Source of the DNA: Mesorhizobium sp. PAMC28654
GTDB taxonomy: Bacteria; Pseudomonadota; Alphaproteobacteria; Rhizobiales; Rhizobiaceae
DNA length: 64,000 bases
NCBI RefSeq assembly: GCF_020616515.1
Contig: NZ_CP085135.1
Location: forward strand, 2,294,001 to 2,358,000
Direction of reading: 5' to 3'
A program made the position numbers and the translations under genes. The notes under the pieces were generated by a model, which saw only the letters and a program-made list of their open reading frames with translations, made no database searches and was not told the DNA's origin. This document shows positions 35,333-43,648 of the stretch, one piece after another (the first letter of the stretch is position 1; each line of letters starts with the position of its first letter).

Positions 35333-35369
35333 ACCCACCCCGATGTCGTCGTGGTGGGTTCTCTTTTTT
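35333..35369 (+). terminator. Rho-independent terminator after the APC permease
   Basis: ACCCACC (35333-35339) pairs with GGTGGGT (35353-35359), followed by a T-rich tract with six T at 35364-35369. It separates the methylated-amine island from the next regulon. Confidence 0.75.
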
Positions 35370-35418
35370 CAGACCAATCGCCAGCACCAACGCATGGGCC
35401 ATTGCGTTCCGTCACGGG

Positions 35419-35462
35419 CGCGAATATGCTTGTTGTACGATCGTTCAACAAGCATATTCGCG
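35419..35462. promoter_or_regulatory. 44-bp near-perfect palindrome, operator A of the convergent island
   Basis: 21 of 22 base pairs are symmetric. The arms are GCGAATATGC/GCATATTCGC, and the core reads TTGTT-GT-ACG-AT-CGT-TC-AACAA. It ends 8 bases before the ATG of the flavoprotein gene. The same core spacing occurs at 52301-52338. It is large enough for two TetR dimers and is best explained as the operator for the BetI-like TetR encoded at 42807-43487. Confidence 0.75.
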
Positions 35463-35470
35463 AAGCCCTC

Positions 35471-37573
35471 ATGACATGTAATCCCCGCTACCAAATCCTG
35501 TTCGAACCGATGCGGATCGGGCCTGTCACGGCGCCGAACCGTTTCTATCAAGTGCCCCATGCAAGCGGCATGACGAACGCGCTGCCCCGGGTCCGTGCCG
35601 CCTTTCGCGAAGCCAAGGCCGAGGGCGGATGGGGCGTGATCTGCACCGGCGCCTGTTCGATCGACCCCACTTCGGACGACACGCCGCTGCCCTTCGCGAC
35701 CCTATGGGACGACAACGACATCCGCGCGCATGCGCTGATGACGGAAGCGGTGCACCGCCACGGTTCGCTTGCCGGCGTGGAACTGTGGCACGGCGGCGCG
35801 TCGGTGATGAACAGGACAAGCCGCTTGCCGCCGCTGTCGCCATCCGGGATTCCATGGATGGCCACCCATGTCGGCTTCATGGGCAATATGCGGCCGAAGA
35901 CGATGGACAAGGCCGACATACGCGAGGTTTTACGATGCCAGGCCGAAGCGGCGCGCAAGGCGCGAACGGCCGGCTTCGACGTCGTCTACGTCTATGCCGG
36001 CATGGGCTATCTCGGCTACGAATTCCTGCTGCCGGAATACAATCACCGCGTCGACGAATATGGCGGATCGATCGAAAACCGTGTGCGCTTCGTGCGCGAG
36101 ATGATCGAGGTCACCAAGGACGCCGTGGGCAAGGATTGCGGCGTCGCGCTGCGGGTAAGCCTTGAGGAACTGCGCGGCAGGCCCGGCCGCAACCAGCCCT
36201 CGGAGGCGCACGAACTGATCGAACTGCTGGCCGATCTCCCGGACCTGTTCGACGTCAAGATGGATTCCAGTCCGACGGACTGTTCGGCGTCGCGCTTCAC
36301 CGGCGAAGGCAGCCACGAGCCGGTGATCGACTTCGTCAAATCGCTGACCAGGAAGCCGGTGGTCGGCGTCGGGCGCTTCACCTCTCCCGACACCATGGTC
36401 TCGCAGATCAAGCGCGGCGTGCTGGACTTCATCGGCGGCGCGCGGCCCTCGATCGCCGATCCGTTCCTGCCGGCCAAGATCCGCGAAGGCCGAGAGGCTG
36501 AAATCCGCGAATGCATCGGCTGCAACATCTGTATTTCGAGCTGGCATGACGGCGTGCCGGTGCGCTGCACCCAGAACCCGACCGCCGGCGAGGAATGGCG
36601 GCGCGGCTGGCATCCCGAACGCGTCGAGCGCGCCGACAAACCCCAGCGGATCCTGATTGTCGGCGGCGGACCTGCCGGGCTCGAATGCGCTGTAACCCTT
36701 GGCCGGCGCGGCCATGAGGTGACGCTCGCCGATAGCAGCCGGTCCTTCGGCGGGCGGCTGACCTTCGAGAAGACGCTGCCCGGCCTCTCGGCCTGGAACC
36801 GCGTCGTCGACTACCGGCTCGGGCGTCTGGGCGAGATGAGCAACGTCTCGCTCTATCCCGAGAGTTCGCTGGGCGTGGACGAGATCCTCGACCTGGCGCC
36901 GGATCGCGTGGTGCTGGCGACCGGCGCGCGCTGGACGAACATGCTCTATTCCTCGCTGGAGATTCCGGTCGGCCGGCTCGACCATCCGAATGTGTTCACC
37001 CCGGACGACATCGCCGCTGGCCGGCTTCCCGAAGGGCCGACGCTCGTCTTCGATTTCGACAATTATTATATGGGCGGCGTTCTTACCGAGCATCTGGCCG
37101 CGCAGGGCATTCCGGTCAGCTATGTAACCCCCGCTGGTCAGGCGTCCGCATGGACGATCATGACAAACGAGCTGCCGCTGGTGCACCGCGCGCTGGCGCG
37201 ACGCAAGGTGGCGGTGACGACGCTCCATTTGCTGAAAGCCTTCGACGGCGAAACGGCGACGCTGGCGCATCTCTTTACCAGCGAGGAGACCCGCGTGGCC
37301 TGCCGCTCGGTGCTGATCGTCGGGTTGAGGTTGCCGCGCGGTGAGCTCTTCGACGCCCTGACGGAGCGGGCCGACGAAGTTGCCGCCGCCGGCATCGGCG
37401 GCGTCGACCGCATCGGCGACACGTTGGCCCCCGGCGCCATCGCTCATGCTGTTCACAGCGGCCACAAGCTTGCCCAGGAGATCGGCGCGAATGTCCGCTG
37501 GCAGCCCTATCGCCGCGACACGCCGATCGTCGATGCGGTCGAGAATTTCGATATGCGGACGGCAGCTGAATAG
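35471..37573 (+). CDS. Trimethylamine-dehydrogenase-family iron-sulfur flavoprotein lacking the FMN-binding cysteine
   Basis: 700 residues. Old-yellow-enzyme FMN barrel (1-340), 4Fe-4S cluster at Cys348, Cys351, Cys354 and Cys366 (CIGCNICISSW, then VRCTQNP), then a FAD/ADP-binding half starting IVGGGPAGLE. The N-terminus NRFYQVPH aligns with trimethylamine dehydrogenase, but the cysteine that carries covalent FMN there is Ala31 here. The residues aligned with the aromatic substrate bowl also differ (GACS where TMADH has EYCS). It is therefore likely an N-demethylase of another compound, in the DgcA/StcD sense, with the substrate unknown. First gene after operator A; MttB follows 8 bases later. 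Confidence 0.85.
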   Translation: MTCNPRYQILFEPMRIGPVTAPNRFYQVPHASGMTNALPRVRAAFREAKAEGGWGVICTGACSIDPTSDDTPLPFATLWDDNDIRAHALMTEAVHRHGSLAGVELWHGGASVMNRTSRLPPLSPSGIPWMATHVGFMGNMRPKTMDKADIREVLRCQAEAARKARTAGFDVVYVYAGMGYLGYEFLLPEYNHRVDEYGGSIENRVRFVREMIEVTKDAVGKDCGVALRVSLEELRGRPGRNQPSEAHELIELLADLPDLFDVKMDSSPTDCSASRFTGEGSHEPVIDFVKSLTRKPVVGVGRFTSPDTMVSQIKRGVLDFIGGARPSIADPFLPAKIREGREAEIRECIGCNICISSWHDGVPVRCTQNPTAGEEWRRGWHPERVERADKPQRILIVGGGPAGLECAVTLGRRGHEVTLADSSRSFGGRLTFEKTLPGLSAWNRVVDYRLGRLGEMSNVSLYPESSLGVDEILDLAPDRVVLATGARWTNMLYSSLEIPVGRLDHPNVFTPDDIAAGRLPEGPTLVFDFDNYYMGGVLTEHLAAQGIPVSYVTPAGQASAWTIMTNELPLVHRALARRKVAVTTLHLLKAFDGETATLAHLFTSEETRVACRSVLIVGLRLPRGELFDALTERADEVAAAGIGGVDRIGDTLAPGAIAHAVHSGHKLAQEIGANVRWQPYRRDTPIVDAVENFDMRTAAE

Positions 37574-37581
37574 GAGGGTTT

Positions 37582-39120
37582 ATGGAACGCATCGCGGCAC
37601 GTCGCAGACCCGGCCGTCCACAGCGCGAGATCGGCGGCATCGCGCAGCGTCCGTGGAAGCAGCTGACGCGACCCTACCAGCCAATCGAAATCCTGTCGGC
37701 CGACCAGGTCCAGACGATCCACGAGATGGGTCTCACCATCCTCGAAGAGATCGGCATGCGGGTGCTGCAGCAGCAGGCGCGGCAGTTCTATCGCTCGGCG
37801 GGCTGCGACGTCGACGAAGGTCAGATGCGGGTGCGCTTCGATCGCGCCATGGTGATGGAGCGCGTCGCGATGGCGCCGTCGTCGTTCGAGCTGCGCGCAC
37901 GCAATCCGGAGAAGAACGTCAAGGTCGGCGGGCGGCACTGCATCCTGTCGTCGGTCGGCGGTCCCGCCTATGTCATGGATAATGATCGCGGCCGCCGGCC
38001 CGGCACCTATACCGAGATGTGCGATTACCTGAAGCTCATCCAGTCGTTCAACGTGCTGCACCAGGAAGGCGGCGGGCCTTTCGAACCACTCGACCTGCAT
38101 CAGAACACACGCCATCTCGACCTCTACTATGCCGAGATCACTTTGCTCGACAAGAACTGGCAGCCGCAGGCGCTCGGCCGTGGCCGCGCCATCGACGCGC
38201 TGGAAATGGTGGCGATTTCACTGGGCACCACGCGCGAAAACCTGGTCAACGAAATGCCGGTGTTCACCGGCATCATCAACACCAATTCGCCGCTGCAACT
38301 GGACGAGCCGATGGCCGAAGGGCTGATCGCGCTGGCCGAACATGGCCAGGTCAATGTCATCACGCCATTCACGCTGGCCGGCGCGATGAGCCCGGTGACG
38401 CTTGCCGGCGCGCTGTCGCAACAGCATGCCGAGGCGCTCGCCGGCATCGTGCTGACGCAGATCGTACGACCCGGCGTGCCGGTCATGTATGGCGGCTTCA
38501 CGTCCAATGTAGACATGAAGACCGGCGCGCCGGCCTTCGGCACGCCTGAGTACACACAGGCCGCGCAGATCACCGGCCAGCTCTGCCGGCTGATCGGCGT
38601 GCCATTCCGGTCCAGCAATGTGACCGCCGCCAATTCGGTCGACGCGCAGGCGGCCTATGAAAGCGCCATGTCGCTGTGGGGCTGCCTGATGGGTGGCGCC
38701 AATCTGGTGCTGCATGCGGCCGGCTGGCTCGGCGGGGGTTTGACGGCATCGTTCGAGAAACTGGTCATCGACGCCGAGATGCTGCAGATGATGTCGGCCT
38801 ATTTCGACCCGCCCGTGGTCGACATTGACACGCTGGCCCTGGAAGCCGTGCGCGAGGTCGGCCCAGCCGGGCATTTCTTCGGCGCCGCGCACACGATGCA
38901 GCGCTACGAGCAGGCCTTCTATTCGCCGCTGGTCTCCAACTGGGACAATTACGACACATGGATGGAACGCGGCCAGGTGACGGCGCGCGAGCGCGCCAAT
39001 GTCATCTGGAAGCGCATGGTCGCCGAATACGAGCAGCCGCCGATCGATCCCGGCGTCGACGAAGCGCTGCGCGACTATATGGAGCGCCGCAAGCGAGAGG
39101 GTGGTTGCCCGCTCAATTGA
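37582..39120 (+). CDS. MttB-family corrinoid-dependent methyltransferase, non-pyrrolysine type
   Basis: 512 residues, full length with no in-frame TAG, so it belongs to the non-pyrrolysine branch of the trimethylamine methyltransferase superfamily (MtgB-like). Recognisable blocks are LDLHQNTRHLDLYYAEI, GIINTNSPLQLDEPM, MYGGFTSNVDMKTGAPAFGT and WGCLMGGANLVLHAAGWLGG. Known relatives demethylate glycine betaine, proline betaine or carnitine by transferring a methyl group to a corrinoid protein. No corrinoid protein or MtgA-type partner is encoded in this window. The GGAGGG-preceded ATG lies 8 bases after the flavoprotein gene, in one transcript controlled by operator A. Confidence 0.88.
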   Translation: MERIAARRRPGRPQREIGGIAQRPWKQLTRPYQPIEILSADQVQTIHEMGLTILEEIGMRVLQQQARQFYRSAGCDVDEGQMRVRFDRAMVMERVAMAPSSFELRARNPEKNVKVGGRHCILSSVGGPAYVMDNDRGRRPGTYTEMCDYLKLIQSFNVLHQEGGGPFEPLDLHQNTRHLDLYYAEITLLDKNWQPQALGRGRAIDALEMVAISLGTTRENLVNEMPVFTGIINTNSPLQLDEPMAEGLIALAEHGQVNVITPFTLAGAMSPVTLAGALSQQHAEALAGIVLTQIVRPGVPVMYGGFTSNVDMKTGAPAFGTPEYTQAAQITGQLCRLIGVPFRSSNVTAANSVDAQAAYESAMSLWGCLMGGANLVLHAAGWLGGGLTASFEKLVIDAEMLQMMSAYFDPPVVDIDTLALEAVREVGPAGHFFGAAHTMQRYEQAFYSPLVSNWDNYDTWMERGQVTARERANVIWKRMVAEYEQPPIDPGVDEALRDYMERRKREGGCPLN

Positions 39121-39183
39121 TCGAGTTCGCAGGACGCGGCATCGCCTCCGAGACCTCCAGATAGCAGCGGGATTTTCGAGTAG

Positions 39184-39316
39184 AACATGGTCATCGCCAT
39201 CGAGCCCCTGATCGGGGAGGAAGGCGGCGAAGAATGCGTCATGCTCGAGACGCAGGTGATCATATCCAGGATGGCTCCGTCCGCATGGACAGCGATCCCC
39301 GGGAGGACGAGCGACA
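39184..39316 (+). pseudogene. Remnant of an M24-type (creatinase/Xaa-Pro peptidase-like) C-terminus
   Basis: Frame 1 reads NMVIAIEPLIGEEGGEECVM and LETQVII, the usual end strand of M24 metallohydrolases (GM-V-IEP...). After one frame change near 39267 it continues QDGSVRMDSDPREDERQW, a fitting tail. A TAG precedes it and no N-terminal part exists. Only about 45 codons survive between mttB and the hydrolase gene. The assignment is by eye. Confidence 0.45.
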
Positions 39317-39328
39317 ATGGAGATTGCA

Positions 39329-39850
39329 ATGCCCTTTCACACCGGTTCCTCGGCCTCGATCCACTACGAGCAGACAGGATCAGGGCCCGACATCATCTGG
39401 GTGGGCGGCGGCGGCGCCCGGGGGCAGGATTGGCAGCGCTTCCAGACACCGCATTTCGCCCCTCGATTCCGCAGCACGGTTTTCGACAATCGTGGCATCG
39501 GCAGGACGGCCTGTACCGCGCCGCTACCCTGGCCGATCGCCGATTTCGCCCGCGACGTTGCCGAGCTCGTCAAGGGCGTGTGCGACGGTCCGGTGGTGTT
39601 CATCGGCTCGTCGCTGGGCTCGGCGATCGTTCAGGAAGTCGCTATCGATCATCCCGAACTGGTCAAATGCGCGATCGTGATGGGCACCGGCGCATGGAGC
39701 ACCGGCTGGGGCTGGGACTACCAGGCGGCCGAGATCGAGTTCCGGCGGCGCGGCGGCAATCTCGACGGCATGATGGGCGTCGCTCACTATGCCAGCATGC
39801 TCTATCCGGCGCGGGCTCTCGGAGACCGCGTTCTTTGGCCCAAACTGAAG
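39329..39850 (+). pseudogene. Alpha/beta hydrolase, 5' part, interrupted by IS copy 2
   Basis: ATG 39329 (GGAG 6 bases upstream; ATG 39317 is the alternative) starts an alpha/beta hydrolase: TVFDNRGIGRT is the oxyanion-strand region and IGSSLGSA holds the nucleophile Ser. The frame ends at the codon AAG at 39848-39850, where an IS3 copy is inserted. Joining 39850 to 41091 gives one frame of 272 residues, normal for the family. The likely role is hydrolysis of an ester or amide in the operator-A operon. The cap and the catalytic His lie in the 3' part, so this fragment is inactive. Confidence 0.85.
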
Positions 39851-39902
39851 TGGACTTGCCCCGAAAAAGTGGAGAGTTTCCTTCTGATGAAAGGCGACCT
39901 CG

Positions 39903-40196
39903 ATGACGAAACAGAGACAGTTTACGGATGCGTTCAAGGCGGAGGCGGTTGGCCTTGTGCGAACGAGCGGTCGGACGAAGCGGCAGATCGCGGAGGATCT
40001 TGGTGTTGGTTTCTCGACGCTGACGCGATGGATGGGTCGGCAGCTGGATCGTGAGATGGGCGATCCTGGGCGTCCGCCTGATGCTGATGTCGCCGCTGAA
40101 TTGAAACGGCTGCGGCGGGAGAATGAAATCCTTCGGCAGGAGCGGGATATCTTGAAACGGGCGACGGCTTTTTTCGTCAAGGAGGGAAGTCGGTGA
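39903..40196 (+). CDS. IS3-family transposase OrfA, copy 2
   Basis: 97 residues, identical to OrfA of copy 1: an N-terminal helix-turn-helix and C-terminal leucine-rich heptads. The T-TTT-TTC slippery site lies near 40170. The stop TGA overlaps the GTG of orfB. Confidence 0.92.
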   Translation: MTKQRQFTDAFKAEAVGLVRTSGRTKRQIAEDLGVGFSTLTRWMGRQLDREMGDPGRPPDADVAAELKRLRRENEILRQERDILKRATAFFVKEGSR

Positions 40197-41053
40197 GGTT
40201 CGCGCTCATCGACCAGGCGAAGAAGGATTTCCCTGTGGACCGTTTGTGCGCGACGCTGGGTGTCAGCCCGAGCGGCTACTTTGCCTGGGGGCGCCGGCCG
40301 GCGTGCCGCCGGCAGCGCGACGACATGATAATGCTGGCGCATGTGCGATCGTCGTTCGCGCTGTCGAACGGAACCTATGGTAGCCCGCGCATGACGCGGG
40401 AACTGCAAGACAATGGCTTTGCCATTGGCCGGCGACGAACGGCGCGTCTGATGCGGGAGAATGGCCTCCAGGCAAGACAGAAGCGGCGGTTCAAGCGCAC
40501 GACGGACAGCGAACACGCCTTTCCGGTTGCCCCCAATGTCATCGACCAGGATTTTGCCGCCACTGGTCCCAACCAGAAATGGGGTGCCGACATCTCCTAC
40601 ATCTGGACGCGGGAGGGCTGGTTGTACCTTGCTGTCGTCATCGATCTGTTTGCCCGCAAGGTCGTTGGCTGGGCTGCTGGCAACCGGCTACACCGCAGCC
40701 TGGCTCTGGCAGCGCTCAACAAGGCGTTCGTCATGCGGCAGCCGGAACCCGGCCTCATTCACCACTCCGACCGCGGCAGCCAATATTGTTCTATCGACTA
40801 CCAAGCCGAATTGCGTGCCGCCGGCGTCATCATCTCAATGTCAGGCAAGGGCAATTGCTTTGATAACGCCATGGTCGAAACATTCTTCAAGACGCTGAAA
40901 ACTGAACTGATCTGGCGCACCTCTTTCCTTACCCGCGCCGATGCCCAAGCCGCCATTGCCCGATATATCGACGGCTTCTACAATCCCATCCGGCGGCATT
41001 CCGCGCTCGACTACATCAGCCCGATGCAGTTCGAGCGAAACGCCGCCGAATGA
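40193..41053 (+). CDS. IS3-family transposase OrfB, copy 2
   Basis: 286 residues, identical to OrfB of copy 1, with the complete Asp-Asp-Glu catalytic triad (WGADISY, HHSDRGS, NAMVETFF). Intact copies 1 and 2 could mobilise the frameshifted copy 3 in trans only inefficiently, since IS3 transposases act mainly in cis (family knowledge). Confidence 0.93.
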   Translation: MRFALIDQAKKDFPVDRLCATLGVSPSGYFAWGRRPACRRQRDDMIMLAHVRSSFALSNGTYGSPRMTRELQDNGFAIGRRRTARLMRENGLQARQKRRFKRTTDSEHAFPVAPNVIDQDFAATGPNQKWGADISYIWTREGWLYLAVVIDLFARKVVGWAAGNRLHRSLALAALNKAFVMRQPEPGLIHHSDRGSQYCSIDYQAELRAAGVIISMSGKGNCFDNAMVETFFKTLKTELIWRTSFLTRADAQAAIARYIDGFYNPIRRHSALDYISPMQFERNAAE

Positions 41054-41087
41054 GCAACCCGCTCTCCACTTTACCGAAGCAAGTCCA

Positions 41088-41387
41088 AAGGAGCTCATGC
41101 TGGAGTGGATCGATTCGGGCGAGAACGAGAGCTCGCTCGTCTCGCAGTGGGATGCGTCGCTGCGGTTCGACCAGCGCGACCGCCTGCCGTCGGTGCGCGT
41201 CCCGGTCCATGTCATCGCTTTCGCCGAGGACGTGCAGGCGCCGCCGCAGGACGGCGAGGAACTGGCGGGCCTTGTCCCGAACGCGGAGTTTCACCTGCTG
41301 GAGGGGATGGGGCATGGATCGTGGTACGGCCACGCCCATGAGGAATTGAACGCTTATCTCGAAACAATCCTGCGCCGCTACGCATGA
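41088..41387 (+). pseudogene. Alpha/beta hydrolase, 3' part
   Basis: After the AAG duplication, 41091 continues the hydrolase frame (ELMLEWIDSGENESS) to the TGA at 41385-41387. It carries the strand with the probable acid (VHVIAFAEDVQAPP) and the catalytic His in GMGHGSWYGH. The stop overlaps the ATG of the CapA-like gene (ATGA), so that gene was translationally coupled to the hydrolase and may now be poorly expressed. Confidence 0.82.
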
Positions 41388-42880
41388 ACAGGCCGGCGCA
41401 TGACGACCCCATCGATGCCGACCCCGGCCTTCGGGGTTCGTTCGCCGCGCCCCGCCGTCCGCCTGAGATCGAGTTGCGGATCGGCATCTCGGGACCATTC
41501 AGCCTGGCGCTGGCGGGGGATTGCATCGCTTCGCGCCCGATCACCCGGTTGCGCGATCGGCTGCCGGGTTTCGCGGCAGTGATGGATTTGCTCCATCAAA
41601 CGGATGTCTGCTGCGGCAACCTGGAGACGTCCATCGTCGATATCGACGCCTTCACCGGCCATCCCTACTGCTGGGACGGCAATTGGCCACTGCTCGGCGA
41701 GCCGGCCGTGGCGAATGATCTCGCGGCGCTGGGCTTCGACATGTTCGCACGCGCCAACAACCATGCTCTTGACTGGGGCCTGGAGGGCATGCGCGAAACG
41801 TCTGATCGACTGGATGCCGCCGGACTCGTGCATGCCGGCGCCGGCCAGAACCTCGGGCTCGCCCGCCGCACTCGCCATTTCGAAGCTCCGCAGGGCCGCA
41901 TCGGCCTTGTCTCCGTGGCAACCACCTATCGACCGACCTCCGAGGCCCTGCGGCCGCTTGGCGCGACCCCCGGCCGGCCGGGGGTCAGCGCGTTGCGCCT
42001 GCGCCAGATCGACATCCTGACCGATGACGAGATGAAGATGCTTCGTGGATTGAGGCCGCAAAGCGGCCCCGTCGAGGACACGGATGCCTTCAGCCTGTTC
42101 GGACGCCGTTTCGAAGCCGGCGCCGCGCGCGGCTACCGCCACGAGATGGACCCGAGCGATCTGGCGGATTGCCTGCTAAACGTCCGGCAGGGCAAGCAGG
42201 GCTCCGACTTTCTGATCGTCATGGTCCATTCCCACGAGACCGGGCGCGACGGCTATCCGGAACCGCCTTCTCCGTTCCTGAAGGAGCTTGCCCGCGCAGC
42301 TATCGATGCCGGCGCCGACACGATCTGCGTCAGCGGCATCCATCATCCAGGGCCGGTCGATCTCTATCGTGGCCGGCCGATCTTCTACGGTCTTGGCAAT
42401 TTCATCTGGAGCGACCTGCAGGAATTCCTGCCGTCCGAATTGTACGACCTCAACCGCGACCTGATGAACGACGCATTCGCGGCGCCGCGCAAGGCTACGG
42501 CCGCCGACCTCAACGGCGTGATCAACGCGCGGCATTTCGCGCAACAAGAGGTGTTCGAGACGATCCTGCCGGTGGTCCGTTTCGACGGCGCCGAACTGGC
42601 GGAGATCGTACTTCATCCGATCGAGCTCGGCCATGGCGATCCGCTGACGCTGAGCGGCGTTCCGTGGCTCGCCGAAGGCGGACAGGCGGACCGGATCCTG
42701 CGTAGGATCCGCGATGCCTCCGCCAGCTTTGGATGCGAGCACGAGATCCAGATCGTCGATGGCACAGGCATCCTGCGCCCCACGCCGGCATTGCGGTTCC
42801 CGATATCTAACCCTTGCGCAACGGCCCGACCCGCGCTTCCAGCATCTCGAAGCCGGCGGCTTCGGCGCCTTCCGGAGTGA
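41384..42880 (+). CDS. CapA-family metallophosphatase-like protein
   Basis: 498 residues. It matches the PGA_cap (CapA) calcineurin-like fold: metal-site motifs ALAGDCIAS, GNLETSI, ARANNHALDWGLEGM and VMVHSHETG, and IHHPGPVDLYRGRPIFYGLGNF near residue 330. CapA proteins are known from polyglutamate synthesis or release, but here the gene ends an operon of catabolic enzymes. A hydrolase acting on a gamma-glutamyl or phosphate-linked substrate is one idea, unproven. There is no signal peptide. The last 25 residues overlap the convergent tetR gene by 74 bases and look non-family. Confidence 0.8.
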   Translation: MNRPAHDDPIDADPGLRGSFAAPRRPPEIELRIGISGPFSLALAGDCIASRPITRLRDRLPGFAAVMDLLHQTDVCCGNLETSIVDIDAFTGHPYCWDGNWPLLGEPAVANDLAALGFDMFARANNHALDWGLEGMRETSDRLDAAGLVHAGAGQNLGLARRTRHFEAPQGRIGLVSVATTYRPTSEALRPLGATPGRPGVSALRLRQIDILTDDEMKMLRGLRPQSGPVEDTDAFSLFGRRFEAGAARGYRHEMDPSDLADCLLNVRQGKQGSDFLIVMVHSHETGRDGYPEPPSPFLKELARAAIDAGADTICVSGIHHPGPVDLYRGRPIFYGLGNFIWSDLQEFLPSELYDLNRDLMNDAFAAPRKATAADLNGVINARHFAQQEVFETILPVVRFDGAELAEIVLHPIELGHGDPLTLSGVPWLAEGGQADRILRRIRDASASFGCEHEIQIVDGTGILRPTPALRFPISNPCATARPALPASRSRRLRRLPE

Positions 42881-43487
42881 CGACGGTCGCGTCGAGGCAC
42901 CATTCGAGCCATAGGCCGTCGACCAGCGCGATAAAGTTGCGGGCGAGCGCGGGAGCATCGACCTCCCTGCCGCGCGACCGGGCGACGGCGGCGATGTCCT
43001 CCGCCAGCTCGGCCCGATAGGCATTGTAGAGCTCGCTATGAGCTGCCTGGAGACGTGGGTTCACCGCGATCTCGCCCCACAGCGACAACCAGATCAGCAA
43101 GTTTGCGCGGCTGAAGTAGACCGGCGAGAAGTTGGAGCGCACCAGCGCCACCAGCGCCTCCTCCGGCGGCCAGTCGGCATTCGTCACGCGCCGCTGGCGC
43201 GCTTCGACGATGTGAGCATTGACGCTTGCATAGAGCGACGATTTGTAGACCTCGATCAGGAGGCTATCGAGACTGTCGAAATGATGGTTGATCAGGCCGC
43301 GAGAAACGCCGGCCTCCTTGCAGATGCGATCGACGGTGAAGGCGCCAATGCCGCCGACCGACAGGCAGCGCGCCGCCGCCTCGATCAACATCGCGCGGCG
43401 CACATCCGCCTGCTCTCGACTGAAGCGCGGCGGAGCCTTCTTCGCGCCGCGCTTGCGCTTGCCACTCTCTGCTTGGGCTTCCGTCAT
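42807..43487 (-). CDS. BetI-like TetR-family repressor, probable regulator of the convergent island
   Basis: 226 residues. After a basic leader, the helix-turn-helix spans about residues 32-78 (MLIEAAARCLSVGGIGAFTV, then GVSRGLINHHFDSLDSLLIE). The C-terminal part NFIALVDGLWLEWCLD is the region by which BetI proteins are recognised. BetI senses choline, so a quaternary or methylated amine is a reasonable inducer here. The gene sits at the convergence point of two operons that each begin with the same type of large palindrome. An ACGATCGT core lies 14 bases upstream of its own start. Confidence 0.85.
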   Translation of the reverse strand: MTEAQAESGKRKRGAKKAPPRFSREQADVRRAMLIEAAARCLSVGGIGAFTVDRICKEAGVSRGLINHHFDSLDSLLIEVYKSSLYASVNAHIVEARQRRVTNADWPPEEALVALVRSNFSPVYFSRANLLIWLSLWGEIAVNPRLQAAHSELYNAYRAELAEDIAAVARSRGREVDAPALARNFIALVDGLWLEWCLDATVVTPEGAEAAGFEMLEARVGPLRKG

Positions 43488-43500
43488 GGAAACCAGCTAA

Positions 43501-43508
43501 ACGATCGT
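43501..43508. promoter_or_regulatory. ACGATCGT core upstream of the BetI-like gene
   Basis: The 8-bp centre of operator A recurs here, immediately upstream of the repressor gene, but the flanking TTGTT/AACAA half-sites are absent. It is at most a weak autoregulatory site. Confidence 0.25.
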
Positions 43509-43532
43509 GCCGTTCCTGTCCACATGGAGCCC

Positions 43533-43561
43533 GTCCCATCCCGATGACACCGGGATGGGAC
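43533..43561. repeat. Strong palindromic hairpin between tetR and the binding-protein gene
   Basis: GTCCCATCCCG (43533-43543) and CGGGATGGGAC (43551-43561) form an 11-bp perfect stem with a 7-base loop. There is no T-run on either strand. It may end or stabilise the transcript of the - strand transporter operon. Confidence 0.5.
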
Positions 43562-43576
43562 TCTATCTGCTTGTTT

Positions 43577-43645
43577 GACCATGACCTTATCCGAAAACCG
43601 GTCCCCACTGTTCGTTACGCGGACCTTCGGTTCGGGATCATGGTC
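43577..43645. repeat. Rhizobial palindromic intergenic repeat (RIME-like)
   Basis: The element opens with GACCATGACC (43577-43586) and closes with GGGATCATGGTC (43634-43645), with TCCGAAAACCGGT and CCCCACT inside. This layout matches a dispersed repeat I know as very common in Sinorhizobium and Mesorhizobium intergenic regions. It lies just after the stop of the last transporter gene. Confidence 0.6.
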
Positions 43646-43648
43646 TGG

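Larger units (their letters stand above)
39851..41087 (+). mobile_element. IS3-family insertion sequence, copy 2 (in alpha/beta hydrolase gene)
   Basis: 1237 bp, inverted relative to copies 1 and 3. It has the same terminal repeats (TGGACTTGCCCCG at the orfA end, CGAAGCAAGTCCA at the other) and the target duplication AAG at 39848-39850 and 41088-41090. OrfA and OrfB are identical in protein sequence to copy 1. Transposase direction is the same as that of the disrupted gene. Confidence 0.95.

Noticed and set aside
35930..37465. A 511-codon open frame on the - strand inside the flavoprotein gene
   Set aside because: It is the antisense shadow of a clearly assigned flavoprotein in high-GC DNA; no family motif and no ribosome site.
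37582..39120. MttB homologue as a true trimethylamine methyltransferase with pyrrolysine
   Set aside because: The frame contains no internal TAG, so it belongs to the non-pyrrolysine branch, whose substrates are quaternary amines.
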